DNA of 8,797 nucleotides. It comes from CAYVBJ01 sp964517005. GTDB lineage: Bacteria; Bacteroidota; Rhodothermia; Balneolales; Balneolaceae. The position numbers and the translations under genes are program-made. Shown one piece after another: positions 1 through 6,901 of this stretch (position 1 is the stretch's first letter; the number at the start of each line of letters is the position of its first letter). Location: contig CAZFAJ010000106.1 of the NCBI GenBank assembly GCA_964517005.1, positions 1 through 8,797 on the forward strand, in the 5' to 3' direction. The notes beneath the pieces are model-generated. The model saw only the letters and a program-made list of their open reading frames with translations, did not search any database and was not told the DNA's origin.

Positions 1-1
1 A

Positions 2-55
2 GGCGGTGCAATACTAAACGCTGAATTGATTGCTGCTCAGGGTTTTCTGGATTAA
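2..55 (+). CDS. Possible C-terminal tail of a gene cut by the window edge
   Basis: Frame 2 is open from the window edge to a TAA at 53-55. It reads GGAILNAELIAAQGFLD, a 17-residue end with the alternating small and hydrophobic character of a helix in a folded protein. The other two + frames either stop early or look less protein-like. The stretch is far too short to assign a family, and 17 open codons can arise by chance. No convincing terminator follows; there is only a 5-bp AAATT/AATTT stem (67-80) running into a T tract at 78-84. I do not recognise the gene. Confidence 0.4.
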   Translation, partial: GGAILNAELIAAQGFLD

Positions 56-314
56 GATTTACTTATAAATTAGCGAATTTTTTTATAGAGAACCAGTTTT
101 GCGGATTTTGCCGCATCTGAATTTCAGATGGATTGCTGACTTTTTCAGTGTTATTCGAGTTGTTGGTAATCACGGGCTGATCCGGATAACCCGCATTTCT
201 CACCAAGAAATTTGGTCTTCTACAAGGCGTCGCGTAAATGGTAGCGGAAGCGTACCTGCTGATTACGCTGAGCAAACCATTGTTTATAAAAAAGATTACC
301 AATCTTACACAAAA
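56..314. other. Non-coding gap with small palindromes
   Basis: Overlapping open frames of about 79 codons exist on both strands here. Neither resembles a protein family, and each overlaps the other, so I treat the stretch as non-coding. It holds a perfect 17-bp palindrome at 114-130 (CATCTGAA-T-TTCAGATG), a GCGG/CCGC hairpin at 101-114, an ACCAA/TTGGT hairpin near 203-217 and a terminator-like stem at 288-306. The text at about 180-215, read on the - strand as GTGAGAAATGCGGGTTA, looks more like a dispersed intergenic or IS-remnant repeat than a gene. That is an impression only. Confidence 0.5.
288..306 (-). terminator. Weak intrinsic terminator after the 315-707 gene
   Basis: On the - strand, starting 8 bp past the stop codon, a 6-bp stem AAGATT/AATCTT (306-301 with 297-292) closes a 3-nt GGT loop. 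It runs directly into a T run (291-288, longer if the stem Ts are counted). Orientation and position fit termination of the hypothetical gene. The stem is AT-rich and short, so efficiency is doubtful. Confidence 0.35.
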
Positions 315-707
315 TTATTTGTCAGAAATGGGGGGTAAATCCAATTCAGGATTCAGTAATCGCAATCTTGCTATCAACCGTTCTGCGTCTGCCCGGTAGG
401 GCCTGCCTATATTTAATTTGATCCTTCCTTTCGCAAAACCCGGAACACCAGCTGCCAGTTTACCTGATGCCACGGTTATAATAATTACAGCCTGAAACCA
501 ACCTCTCTCCCACTCAATACCTTTCAGGTCTTCAACCGGGATCATTTCTTCCGTTGATTCAACTCTGTAATGATCGCTGAATTTATCTTTATCATTTGTA
601 ATAAATTTCAAAATCAGATTCCCGTTACGCACAAGAACTACCCCTTTTACAGTTTTAATTCCGAAAAAAACAGTGGTAATTGTAAACGGAACAGCAGTAA
701 GGTCCAT
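315..707 (-). CDS. Hypothetical protein, possibly a PH-like (β-barrel plus helix) fold
   Basis: This is a 130-residue protein that I cannot name. It has no signal peptide and only a moderately hydrophobic start, so it is probably cytosolic or membrane-associated. The pattern suggests about seven β-strands (roughly residues 8-18, 22-28, 31-37, 47-57, 61-68, 71-80, 94-101). A single amphipathic helix follows at 105-117 (RADAERLIARLRL), then a proline-rich tail. Strands ending in one C-terminal helix are the layout of bacterial PH-like domains, and the segment around IPVEDLKGIEWERGWFQ fits such a strand pair. That fold call is inference from pattern alone. The ATG at 707-705 is the first start available. 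It has an AT-rich upstream sequence and no Shine-Dalgarno site, as is common in Bacteroidota. The gene is divergent from the large surface-protein gene, sharing the 708-944 gap, and is followed by a weak terminator-like stem. Confidence 0.7.
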   Translation of the reverse strand: MDLTAVPFTITTVFFGIKTVKGVVLVRNGNLILKFITNDKDKFSDHYRVESTEEMIPVEDLKGIEWERGWFQAVIIITVASGKLAAGVPGFAKGRIKLNIGRPYRADAERLIARLRLLNPELDLPPISDK

Positions 708-841
708 AATAAGTTTAATTATTTCAAAGTGTTATGAAGGTAAAGCCTCGGGAAAAATTTTTTTTAAAAAGAACTGTAAGGAACCGGTGATTTCTTGTTC
801 ATACATACAGAGCAACAAAATTAAAAGAGACGCCGCTTAAT

Positions 842-885
842 ATACATAGGAAATGCCCGAGAGATGTATTTCCAAATGTCCTTCC
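842..885 (+). promoter_or_regulatory. Candidate attenuator leader: alternative pairings ahead of a terminator
   Basis: ATTTCC at 868-873 is complementary to GGAAAT at two places, 849-854 upstream and 894-899 downstream. Pairing with the upstream copy makes a local hairpin that leaves the terminator free. Extending the downstream pairing (ATTTCCAA 868-875 with TTGGAAAT 892-899, 8 bp) would consume part of the 5' arm of the terminator. A further ATACAT/ATGTAT pair (842-847 with 864-869) competes for the same strand. This is the topology of a transcription attenuator, but no known riboswitch consensus is recognisable and function is inference. Confidence 0.4.
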
Positions 886-923
886 AGGGGATTGGAAATG
901 ATTTTTTCCAATCCCCTTTTTTT
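886..923 (+). terminator. Strong intrinsic terminator 21 bp before the surface-protein start
   Basis: A perfect 13-bp stem pairs 886-898 (AGGGGATTGGAAA) with 905-917. The loop is six bases (899-904), and a run of seven Ts follows at 917-923. The T run is on the + strand only, so it terminates rightward transcription. There is no + strand gene immediately upstream. It therefore ends either a small RNA made from the gap or, conditionally, the leader of the gene starting at 945. Confidence 0.85.
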
Positions 924-944
924 ATCTAAAAGAAACTATTCATT

Positions 945-3900
945 TTGAAACCAATTACTAAAATAGCAATTATCTGTCTATTCATTCTGAGCCTGTTCGT
1001 TAAACATTCAGCGGCACAGACCGTCATTGTAGATGATGATTTCAGCAAATCTGCTTTTCCTGAAGATCCACCATGGTTTGGAGATACATCTGATTTTGAA
1101 ATATTTATTGAATCGGAAAATCCCATGCTAAGGCTCCGGGCCGGACAGCCGGGAAGCAGTATTATTACAACACCTTCGGAAGCCGCTTTTGGAACCTGGG
1201 AATTTTTTATCCGGCAGGATTTTACTCCTTCAAACAGCAATTTTGCTTACATTTTTCTGATGTCGGATCGCCCGGATTTAGATGGAAACGTAAATGGATA
1301 TGCAATCAGAACAGGGGAAGGCGGCTCACCAAAAAGATTTCGCCTTTTCCGGTTTACAGATGGCACCACCGAAGAGATTCTTTCAGGGCGGACTGAAATC
1401 ACCGAAACCGATTACCGGCTGAAAGTTGAACGTGATCTGGATGGTGTATGGACACTTTTTGTTTCTCAAGGTTTTGATTCGGAGCCTGAACTGGATTCTG
1501 ACCCTATTCTGGATGCAACCCACAACTACTCCTCAAATTTTGGTCTCTGGCTCAATTATACGTCAACGCGTACTGATCGTTTCTATTTCGATGACATCAG
1601 AGCAGAGGCTGAACTATTACCTTTTCAACCGGTTTCGGTAGATGTATTGACGGGTAACAGTCTGATTGTGACCTTTAATCACCTGGTAGACTCCGCTTCT
1701 CTGAACAGAGAAAATTTTGTTCTTGACGGCCTGAGAAACCCTGATTCAGTTACTTTATCCGGGACAAACAAGGCAGAACTCATCTTTAATGAGTCAATCA
1801 GTGAAGAGGTTCATATATTAGAAGTTCGAAATATTGCTGACCGGTTTGGAAATCTGTCTGATCCAAACAGTGAGCTCTCTTTTGAGGTCATCAATCCCTT
1901 TTTTATTAAAAGCGCCACCACAGATGATGACAGAAGTGTAGAATTGATATTTTCAGATGCCGTAAACCCATTAACAGTCAGCAACGAAAATTTCAGGCTG
2001 CAATCCGGTGACTTTCCTGAATCAGTTTCATTTACAGCTCCTGATACTCTTCTGTTGAACTTTGCAAAAGAACTTCCGGGTGGTGAGAATCAAATAAAAG
2101 TGGATAATATCTCTTCCGACAGAGGCTGGGAAATAAACAGAGGTACAATCATCACTTTTTTTAAATTTGATGAATATGAGGCCGGTGATGTGATTATCAA
2201 TGAATTTATGTACAGGCCACCTGAAGATATCCCGACATATGTTGAGCTTTTTAATCGAAGTAATAAATACCTGAACCTGAAAAACTGGCGCTTGCAGAGG
2301 AGACAGGTTTCAAATGAACCCATACGTATTATTACGGATCAGGAATTTCTTTTAGAACCTGAAAGTTATTTGGTGATATCGGCAGATACAACTTCAATGA
2401 CTGATATTTACGGCAAAAGAAACTGGTTTCAGGCTGATAATTTCCCGCGTCTGAATGTTGCTTCAAATGATGAAATACGTATATTTACTGAGTCAGGTAC
2501 TCCTGCCGATTCCCTGGAATACAATCCGTCGCTTTGGGGCGGCAATGGTGTGGCGCTTGAGCGGCTTTCACCGGATGTGCCTGCCCGGTTTGCAGAGAAC
2601 TGGAGTGAATCACCAAACCCGCTTCTTGGAACACCAGGGCTTCAAAATGATGCTGCCACTGACCGGACCCCACCTGTTTTGGTAAATCTAAGTGTTACGG
2701 AAGATGGACATTTTATACTCGAGTTCAATGAACGCCTGGCTGCATCAGCTGCAACCGATAAACGCAACTATTCCATTACTCCTTCGCCGGGAATAAGCCT
2801 TGTTATTGTTGATATCAATGTGGTTACTCTTATTCCTGAACGTGAACTTGCCGATGACACTTTTTATACGGTAACTGCCGAGAATATTGAGGATCTGTTC
2901 GGGAATAAAGCAGGAACTGTATCAGCCTCAGTTCGCTTTTTTGAATTTGCCATGGCTGCACCCGGTGATCTTGTGGTAAATGAGATACTCTACCGGCCTG
3001 CTTCAGGAGAGTTTGAATTTGTGGAGATATTTAACCGGTCAAATCACACAGTTAACCTAACCGGATGGCAAATAAGCAGTGAAAACAGAAACGCTGTTAT
3101 TCAGAAGCAGGCTTACATCCGGGCAGGTGATTATGCAGTTCTCACGCAAAATGGAGCAGTGTTTCAATCTGATAATAAATTCTTCCAGATCAGTGGTTTT
3201 CCATCTTTCCGTGTTTCGGGTGATGCAGTAACGCTGAAAAGCCCGGAAGATATTACAATTGACTCCCTTTTTTACCGGCCTGAATGGGGTGGCCAGGAAT
3301 CCGGCAGTTCACTTGAACGTCGCGACCCCAGCGCTATATCCACAGATCCATCCAACTGGAGCAGCAGTAAATCAGGCTCCGGTTCAACTGCCGGTGAAGA
3401 AAATTCTGTTTTTGAAATTGATTCGTCACCACCGGAGGTGCTGTTTGCAACCTACCGGCCACAAAGGAATCTGGCAGAAGTCCGTTTCACGGAATTTGTG
3501 CGGATATCGGATGAAACAGCATTTCTATTAAACGGTGCCAAACTTAATGCTGAAGCTGCGGATAATCGATCTGTTATTCAACTGGAAACAACAAATTTTG
3601 AAAGTGGAAAAGAGAATATTCTGCAAATAGTAAAAATATCTGATTTTCAGGGAAACAGCACGGCGGAAGCGGACTTCGTAATTACACAGCCTCTGACACC
3701 CGGTGGAGTGGTTATCAATGAGATCATGTTTGACCCGATTCGTGATAATTTCGATAATTTACCCGATCAGTCGGAATACATAGAGATCATAAACCGGGAG
3801 GCATATACAATTTCACTTGAGGGAACAGTGATTCATGACCATCCTGATGAAAACGGAGAAGTGAGGAAGATGACTCCCGTTTCAAGTAAGAACAGAGGTA

Positions 3901-4604
3901 TTCCGCCCGGTGGACACGTTTTACTCTATGCCGATAATGCAAATGAACAATTTAGAGAGAGTGGAACTGCCAGATTTTTTGAATTAAAGGAAGAACTATC
4001 GCAATTTGCAATGCGCTTAGACCGTGCAACACTGAGTCTGTCTCTGTCGGGAAGGCCTGTTTTTTTGGCTGACAGTACAGGGGCAACCATCGACCTTGTC
4101 AACTATTCCGGCGACTGGCACAATCCGAATATTGTCGATACAAAAGGAATATCACTTGAAAGAATTAATCCCGGCCTGGAAAGCAATGATCCGGCAAACT
4201 GGAGTTCAAGCTCTTCATCATTGGGCGGCACACCTTTGCGGCAAAACTCCCTGTTTCAAAATCCGGCGCTGGAGAGTTCTGAAATTGGTTTGACATTTGA
4301 GCCCAATCCATTTTCACCGGATGGTGACGGGCAAAATGACAATCTTTTTATCCGCTACAAGCTGGATGAACCCGACTTTATGATGCGCGTCCGGATTTTT
4401 GACCGCTATGGCCGCCTCATCCGTAAACTGACAGATACACAAAATGCCGGATTGGAGGGAACATTGCTCTGGGACGGCCTTCGCGACGACGGGCAGCGTA
4501 ACCGGATTGGTATTTACATCGTACTCTTTGAAGCTTTCAACAGTGCAAACGGATCAAACCGCACGTTTAAGGAGACAGTGGTGATTGCGAGGAAGATGAA
4601 ATGA
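945..4604 (+). CDS. Large secreted lamin-tail-domain / Ig-like surface protein with gliding-type C-terminal domain
   Basis: This is a 1219-residue exported modular protein. A signal peptide covers residues 1-24 (cleavage likely at SAA|QT). Residues about 28-222 form a β-rich, jelly-roll-like domain. Ig-like modules of the SbsA type lie near 226-316, 317-408, 576-668 and 829-914. Three lamin-tail-domain modules start at GDVIINEF (414), GDLVVNEI (674) and GGVVINEI (920), and each ends in an LER..P...NWS signature. Residues about 1115-1216 (NPFSPDGDGQND, then FDRYGRLIR and WDGLRDDG) match the FlgD-Ig / gliding-motility-associated C-terminal domain used as a type B sorting signal for T9SS. Expected location is the cell surface or medium; adhesion or scaffolding is likely, and no catalytic motif is seen. 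The start is TTG at 945-947: an in-frame stop lies at 927-929, no ATG precedes the signal peptide, and no Shine-Dalgarno site is evident. A strong terminator sits just upstream. The stop is TGA at 4602-4604, convergent with the decarboxylase gene. Confidence 0.9.
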   Translation: MKPITKIAIICLFILSLFVKHSAAQTVIVDDDFSKSAFPEDPPWFGDTSDFEIFIESENPMLRLRAGQPGSSIITTPSEAAFGTWEFFIRQDFTPSNSNFAYIFLMSDRPDLDGNVNGYAIRTGEGGSPKRFRLFRFTDGTTEEILSGRTEITETDYRLKVERDLDGVWTLFVSQGFDSEPELDSDPILDATHNYSSNFGLWLNYTSTRTDRFYFDDIRAEAELLPFQPVSVDVLTGNSLIVTFNHLVDSASLNRENFVLDGLRNPDSVTLSGTNKAELIFNESISEEVHILEVRNIADRFGNLSDPNSELSFEVINPFFIKSATTDDDRSVELIFSDAVNPLTVSNENFRLQSGDFPESVSFTAPDTLLLNFAKELPGGENQIKVDNISSDRGWEINRGTIITFFKFDEYEAGDVIINEFMYRPPEDIPTYVELFNRSNKYLNLKNWRLQRRQVSNEPIRIITDQEFLLEPESYLVISADTTSMTDIYGKRNWFQADNFPRLNVASNDEIRIFTESGTPADSLEYNPSLWGGNGVALERLSPDVPARFAENWSESPNPLLGTPGLQNDAATDRTPPVLVNLSVTEDGHFILEFNERLAASAATDKRNYSITPSPGISLVIVDINVVTLIPERELADDTFYTVTAENIEDLFGNKAGTVSASVRFFEFAMAAPGDLVVNEILYRPASGEFEFVEIFNRSNHTVNLTGWQISSENRNAVIQKQAYIRAGDYAVLTQNGAVFQSDNKFFQISGFPSFRVSGDAVTLKSPEDITIDSLFYRPEWGGQESGSSLERRDPSAISTDPSNWSSSKSGSGSTAGEENSVFEIDSSPPEVLFATYRPQRNLAEVRFTEFVRISDETAFLLNGAKLNAEAADNRSVIQLETTNFESGKENILQIVKISDFQGNSTAEADFVITQPLTPGGVVINEIMFDPIRDNFDNLPDQSEYIEIINREAYTISLEGTVIHDHPDENGEVRKMTPVSSKNRGIPPGGHVLLYADNANEQFRESGTARFFELKEELSQFAMRLDRATLSLSLSGRPVFLADSTGATIDLVNYSGDWHNPNIVDTKGISLERINPGLESNDPANWSSSSSSLGGTPLRQNSLFQNPALESSEIGLTFEPNPFSPDGDGQNDNLFIRYKLDEPDFMMRVRIFDRYGRLIRKLTDTQNAGLEGTLLWDGLRDDGQRNRIGIYIVLFEAFNSANGSNRTFKETVVIARKMK

Positions 4605-4630
4605 AATGGTTCTACTCGAAACATTGCTGG

Positions 4631-5992
4631 TTAGCTCACCTCATCGGCTGCTGCTTCCAAAAGATCAACAAGTGCGGGAATGAATGGCTCGTGTTCAGGC
4701 TTCATAAACACACTTCTGAGAATTGTAACTTCATCTGAATCTTTTCTGAATCCGGGAAACTTCATCAGAAATCTATCTGCCGGCACTTTGTACAGACTCA
4801 GATAAAAGCCACTTTCTTTCTGATTCATCCCATATTGAAATATCTTTTTGCTCATTTCAGAAATTGAGGAGAGACTGTTTCTTTCAGGTCCAGGGAAATA
4901 AGAAGCAATATCAAGATCCGGTTTATGAAAGTTCGTAAACGAGTCACTTTTATCAATTCTGTCATGAAAGTTCATCGTGGCTCTTCTGCAGGATTTTAAT
5001 ACCGGCCCCAAACCTGAATCTTGCTTCAGGGGAAGTAATTGAAGTGTAGCCCAAAGAGCTGCCGCTGAAGCTCCGGCGCGGGAGCATTCAAGGCTGATCT
5101 CTCCAAGGTGAAGATCATCCGAAGTGAAATAGGTGTAAGGAGAGTCATGCTTGTAATATTTACCGGCTGCCGGGTCGCGAAATAAAACCGAACCACAACC
5201 ATAGGGCTGAAGCCCGTGTTTATGCGGATCAATCACAATACTGTCTGCCTCGCTGAATCTTTTCCAGGCTTCGTCTTCAATCAATCCGCTGCCTTGCAAA
5301 AGTTTAAAGAAACCACCGTAAGCAGCATCCAGATGAATACGGATTCCTTCTGATGCAGCCAGATCCATGAGCGTGTTTATAGGCTCCACGATTCCAAGTC
5401 CCGTGGTACCCGGAGTAATAACCAGAGTTCCTATTCTGCCGGAATGCTTCTGAATAAAGCTGTGATCAGGGATTCCGTTTTTATCAACCGGTACTGTCAG
5501 GTGTTCCACTCCAAGAATCCGGCATACACGGCTATGTGTATAATGCGCATTGGCACTCGAAGCAACCACTTTCCCCGGATGAATTTCCCTTGCTACAAAC
5601 AGAGCTTCCAGATTGGCAATGGTACCGCCGGATGTAAGGTGACCAAGATAACTGTTTCCATAGCCAACCATATCTGCAAGCGAAGCTGTCACTTCCTTTT
5701 CCATTTCGGATGTTGGCGGTCCTCCATCGAGAGCGTGATTATTTGGATTGATTGTCATGGCAAGTGTGTAGGCGAGCCATGCAACAGGGTGAGGCGGTTT
5801 CAGCATCTGTCCCGCATAACGCGGGTGATGAAACGGATAATTTCCTTTCAGCCTGTTTATAAATATTGAAATCAGCTCATCCGGAATTTCGGAATCCTGA
5901 ACCTCATGCAGTTCTCCAAATGAACTTCTCCAATCGTCCAGCTCTTCAAGCGCTTTTTTAAGTTGATTCAGATATGCACTGTAATTGTTCAA
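4631..5992 (-). CDS. PLP-dependent group II amino-acid decarboxylase
   Basis: This is a 453-residue fold-type I, group II pyridoxal-phosphate decarboxylase (the glutamate / aromatic amino-acid / aspartate decarboxylase superfamily). Visible motifs in order: the substrate-side segment HHPRYAGQML (55-64), SGGT phosphate-binding loop (121-124), NAHYTHSR with the cofactor-stacking His at 150, HLDAAYGG with the pyridine-N-binding Asp at 222, and DPHKHG with the Schiff-base Lys at 258. SLECSR follows at 300-305. All key residues are present, so it should be active, removing CO2 from an amino acid to give an amine. The substrate cannot be told from sequence. Length is near the family norm of about 450-500. 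The start is TTG at 5992-5990: an in-frame stop lies four codons upstream and the next Met is residue 63, inside conserved sequence. It begins 9 bp after the DUF3078 stop with no Shine-Dalgarno site, which suggests an operon and translational coupling. No terminator is obvious after its TAA. Confidence 0.9.
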   Translation of the reverse strand: MNNYSAYLNQLKKALEELDDWRSSFGELHEVQDSEIPDELISIFINRLKGNYPFHHPRYAGQMLKPPHPVAWLAYTLAMTINPNNHALDGGPPTSEMEKEVTASLADMVGYGNSYLGHLTSGGTIANLEALFVAREIHPGKVVASSANAHYTHSRVCRILGVEHLTVPVDKNGIPDHSFIQKHSGRIGTLVITPGTTGLGIVEPINTLMDLAASEGIRIHLDAAYGGFFKLLQGSGLIEDEAWKRFSEADSIVIDPHKHGLQPYGCGSVLFRDPAAGKYYKHDSPYTYFTSDDLHLGEISLECSRAGASAAALWATLQLLPLKQDSGLGPVLKSCRRATMNFHDRIDKSDSFTNFHKPDLDIASYFPGPERNSLSSISEMSKKIFQYGMNQKESGFYLSLYKVPADRFLMKFPGFRKDSDEVTILRSVFMKPEHEPFIPALVDLLEAAADEVS

Positions 5993-6001
5993 ATGCTGTG
6001 A

Positions 6002-6880
6002 TTATAAAAGGCTGAATGCAATTCCAATTGACAAAACCTGCGCCAGCTGCACCTCTTTTGAGAAATCATCATCATAAACGAGATCAAACTGTAGTGAAGC
6101 ATCCATAAAGCTGTTAATTTTACCTACAACAATATTCGAAAAATAAACATCTGTACGGGTAACCTTTCTTTCAACATTAGTAAAACTTTCAACATTTGTT
6201 GAATATATCAAATTTTCTGCAAGGCCGTATTCGAAATAGATTCCAATATTTATACCACCTTCAAAGAGTGTATTATCGCCAGGTGACAATCCGTATAAAG
6301 GGCCAAGACTTGTGTCTGTAACAATGGTTTGTTTAAACCCGCCACCGATCTCAACTCCAAAAAAATCAGTCGGTGAGTAGGCAAGGCCGGCATTCTGCGA
6401 CAAATAAGCGGGAGCAAAAAATTTGGATTGAAGAATATCTTCACCATCCGGGCCCGCACCATAGTCAAATCCGCGGTCGAACTGGGTATTCAAATTAATA
6501 TTGCCAAACAATTTTAAATCAGAGTTATCAGTACTCAAATCGTAGATAAACCGGTTTCTGATAGCAATACGATCATCTGTTTTCCGGGTTCCTTCATCTT
6601 CAATTTTGGCTTTACCAAATCTTGTATTAAGTAAGAAACCATACCCGAACTGATCCTTTTTTTGTTTGGCCGTAAAAGTTGACCTCCCGGTAACACTGAC
6701 CGTATTTACACCTCCTTTGGCCCAGTTTGAAAAGGATGCCTGGGATCCATTTGCACCTGCATTCCAGCTTAAATGCCAGCCCTGGCTAAGAGTATCCTCA
6801 AATACAATTGTTTCCTGTGCATGAGCAGTAGCAGCTAAAAAAAAGAGTGCCATAGAAAACGATAGTCTTTTTATGTTCAT
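6002..6880 (-). CDS. DUF3078 family outer-membrane β-barrel protein
   Basis: This is a 292-residue exported protein. A signal peptide covers residues 1-21 (ATAHA|QE). The mature chain is a run of amphipathic β-strands, such as FGYGFLLNTRF, IAIRNRFIYDLS, LKLFGNINLNTQF and FGVEIGGGF, as expected for an outer-membrane barrel. The segment WHLSWNAG...SFSNWAKGGVN (35-59) is the hallmark of DUF3078, a Bacteroidota family of unknown function. The chain ends in a β-strand (LSIGIAFSLL), although its last residue is Leu rather than the usual Phe. I prefer the ATG at 6880-6878. A TTG four codons upstream (6892-6890) is in frame but only adds MGKN before an already complete signal peptide; a GGGT lies 9-12 bases before the ATG. 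The gene lies between the PyrR-like gene (21-bp gap) and the decarboxylase (9-bp gap), probably on the same transcript. Confidence 0.85.
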   Translation of the reverse strand: MNIKRLSFSMALFFLAATAHAQETIVFEDTLSQGWHLSWNAGANGSQASFSNWAKGGVNTVSVTGRSTFTAKQKKDQFGYGFLLNTRFGKAKIEDEGTRKTDDRIAIRNRFIYDLSTDNSDLKLFGNINLNTQFDRGFDYGAGPDGEDILQSKFFAPAYLSQNAGLAYSPTDFFGVEIGGGFKQTIVTDTSLGPLYGLSPGDNTLFEGGINIGIYFEYGLAENLIYSTNVESFTNVERKVTRTDVYFSNIVVGKINSFMDASLQFDLVYDDDFSKEVQLAQVLSIGIAFSLL

Positions 6881-6901
6881 ATTTTTACCCAAAATATTTA
6901 T

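Larger units (their letters stand above)
708..944. other. Divergent intergenic region and leader of the surface-protein gene
   Basis: This 237-bp gap separates the hypothetical gene (-) from the 1219-residue protein (+). It contains an A5T8A5 tract at 753-770, likely to be rigid or curved DNA. A CAAAATTA at 816-823 reads as TAATTTTG on the - strand; it matches the Bacteroidota -7 box TAnnTTTG but lacks a matching TTG upstream element. From 842 onward lies a set of alternative hairpins ending in a strong terminator. No TAnnTTTG box was found on the + strand, so the promoter of the large gene is not identified. An 18-codon basic frame at 734-790 and a 31-codon frame at 853-948 are open on the + strand. 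Confidence 0.6.

Noticed and set aside
99..338. 79-codon open frames on both strands (63-302 on -, 99-338 on +) as small genes
   Set aside because: They overlap each other, show no domain pattern, and the + one runs into the 315-707 gene. Composition looks intergenic.
740..760. AAAGCCTCGGG resembling the AAAGCC segment of c-di-GMP-I riboswitches
   Set aside because: The rest of the GEMM-I consensus and its P1/P2 helices are absent nearby.
734..790. 18-codon basic frame on the + strand (starts MKVKPREKFF) as a leader peptide
   Set aside because: It lies across an A5T8A5 tract, where Lys and Phe codons arise from base composition alone. It has no Shine-Dalgarno site and ends over 150 bp before the next gene.
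816..823. TAATTTTG (- strand) as the promoter of the 315-707 gene
   Set aside because: It matches TAnnTTTG, but no TTG element is found at the right spacing and it would imply a leader of about 100 nt. I mention it only in the intergenic entry.
842..923. SRP RNA, 6S RNA or tmRNA in the leader
   Set aside because: The SRP GGAAGGAAGCA-type motif, the long 6S duplex and tmRNA features are all missing. Only the terminator hairpin and short alternative helices are present.
4605..4625. Hairpin AATGGTT/AAACATT between convergent stop codons as a bidirectional terminator
   Set aside because: The stem has a mismatch and no T run follows on either strand, so it is too weak to call.
6881..6892. TTG at 6892-6890 as the start of the DUF3078 gene
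   Set aside because: The ATG four codons downstream gives a complete signal peptide with normal spacing, so the TTG start is not needed.
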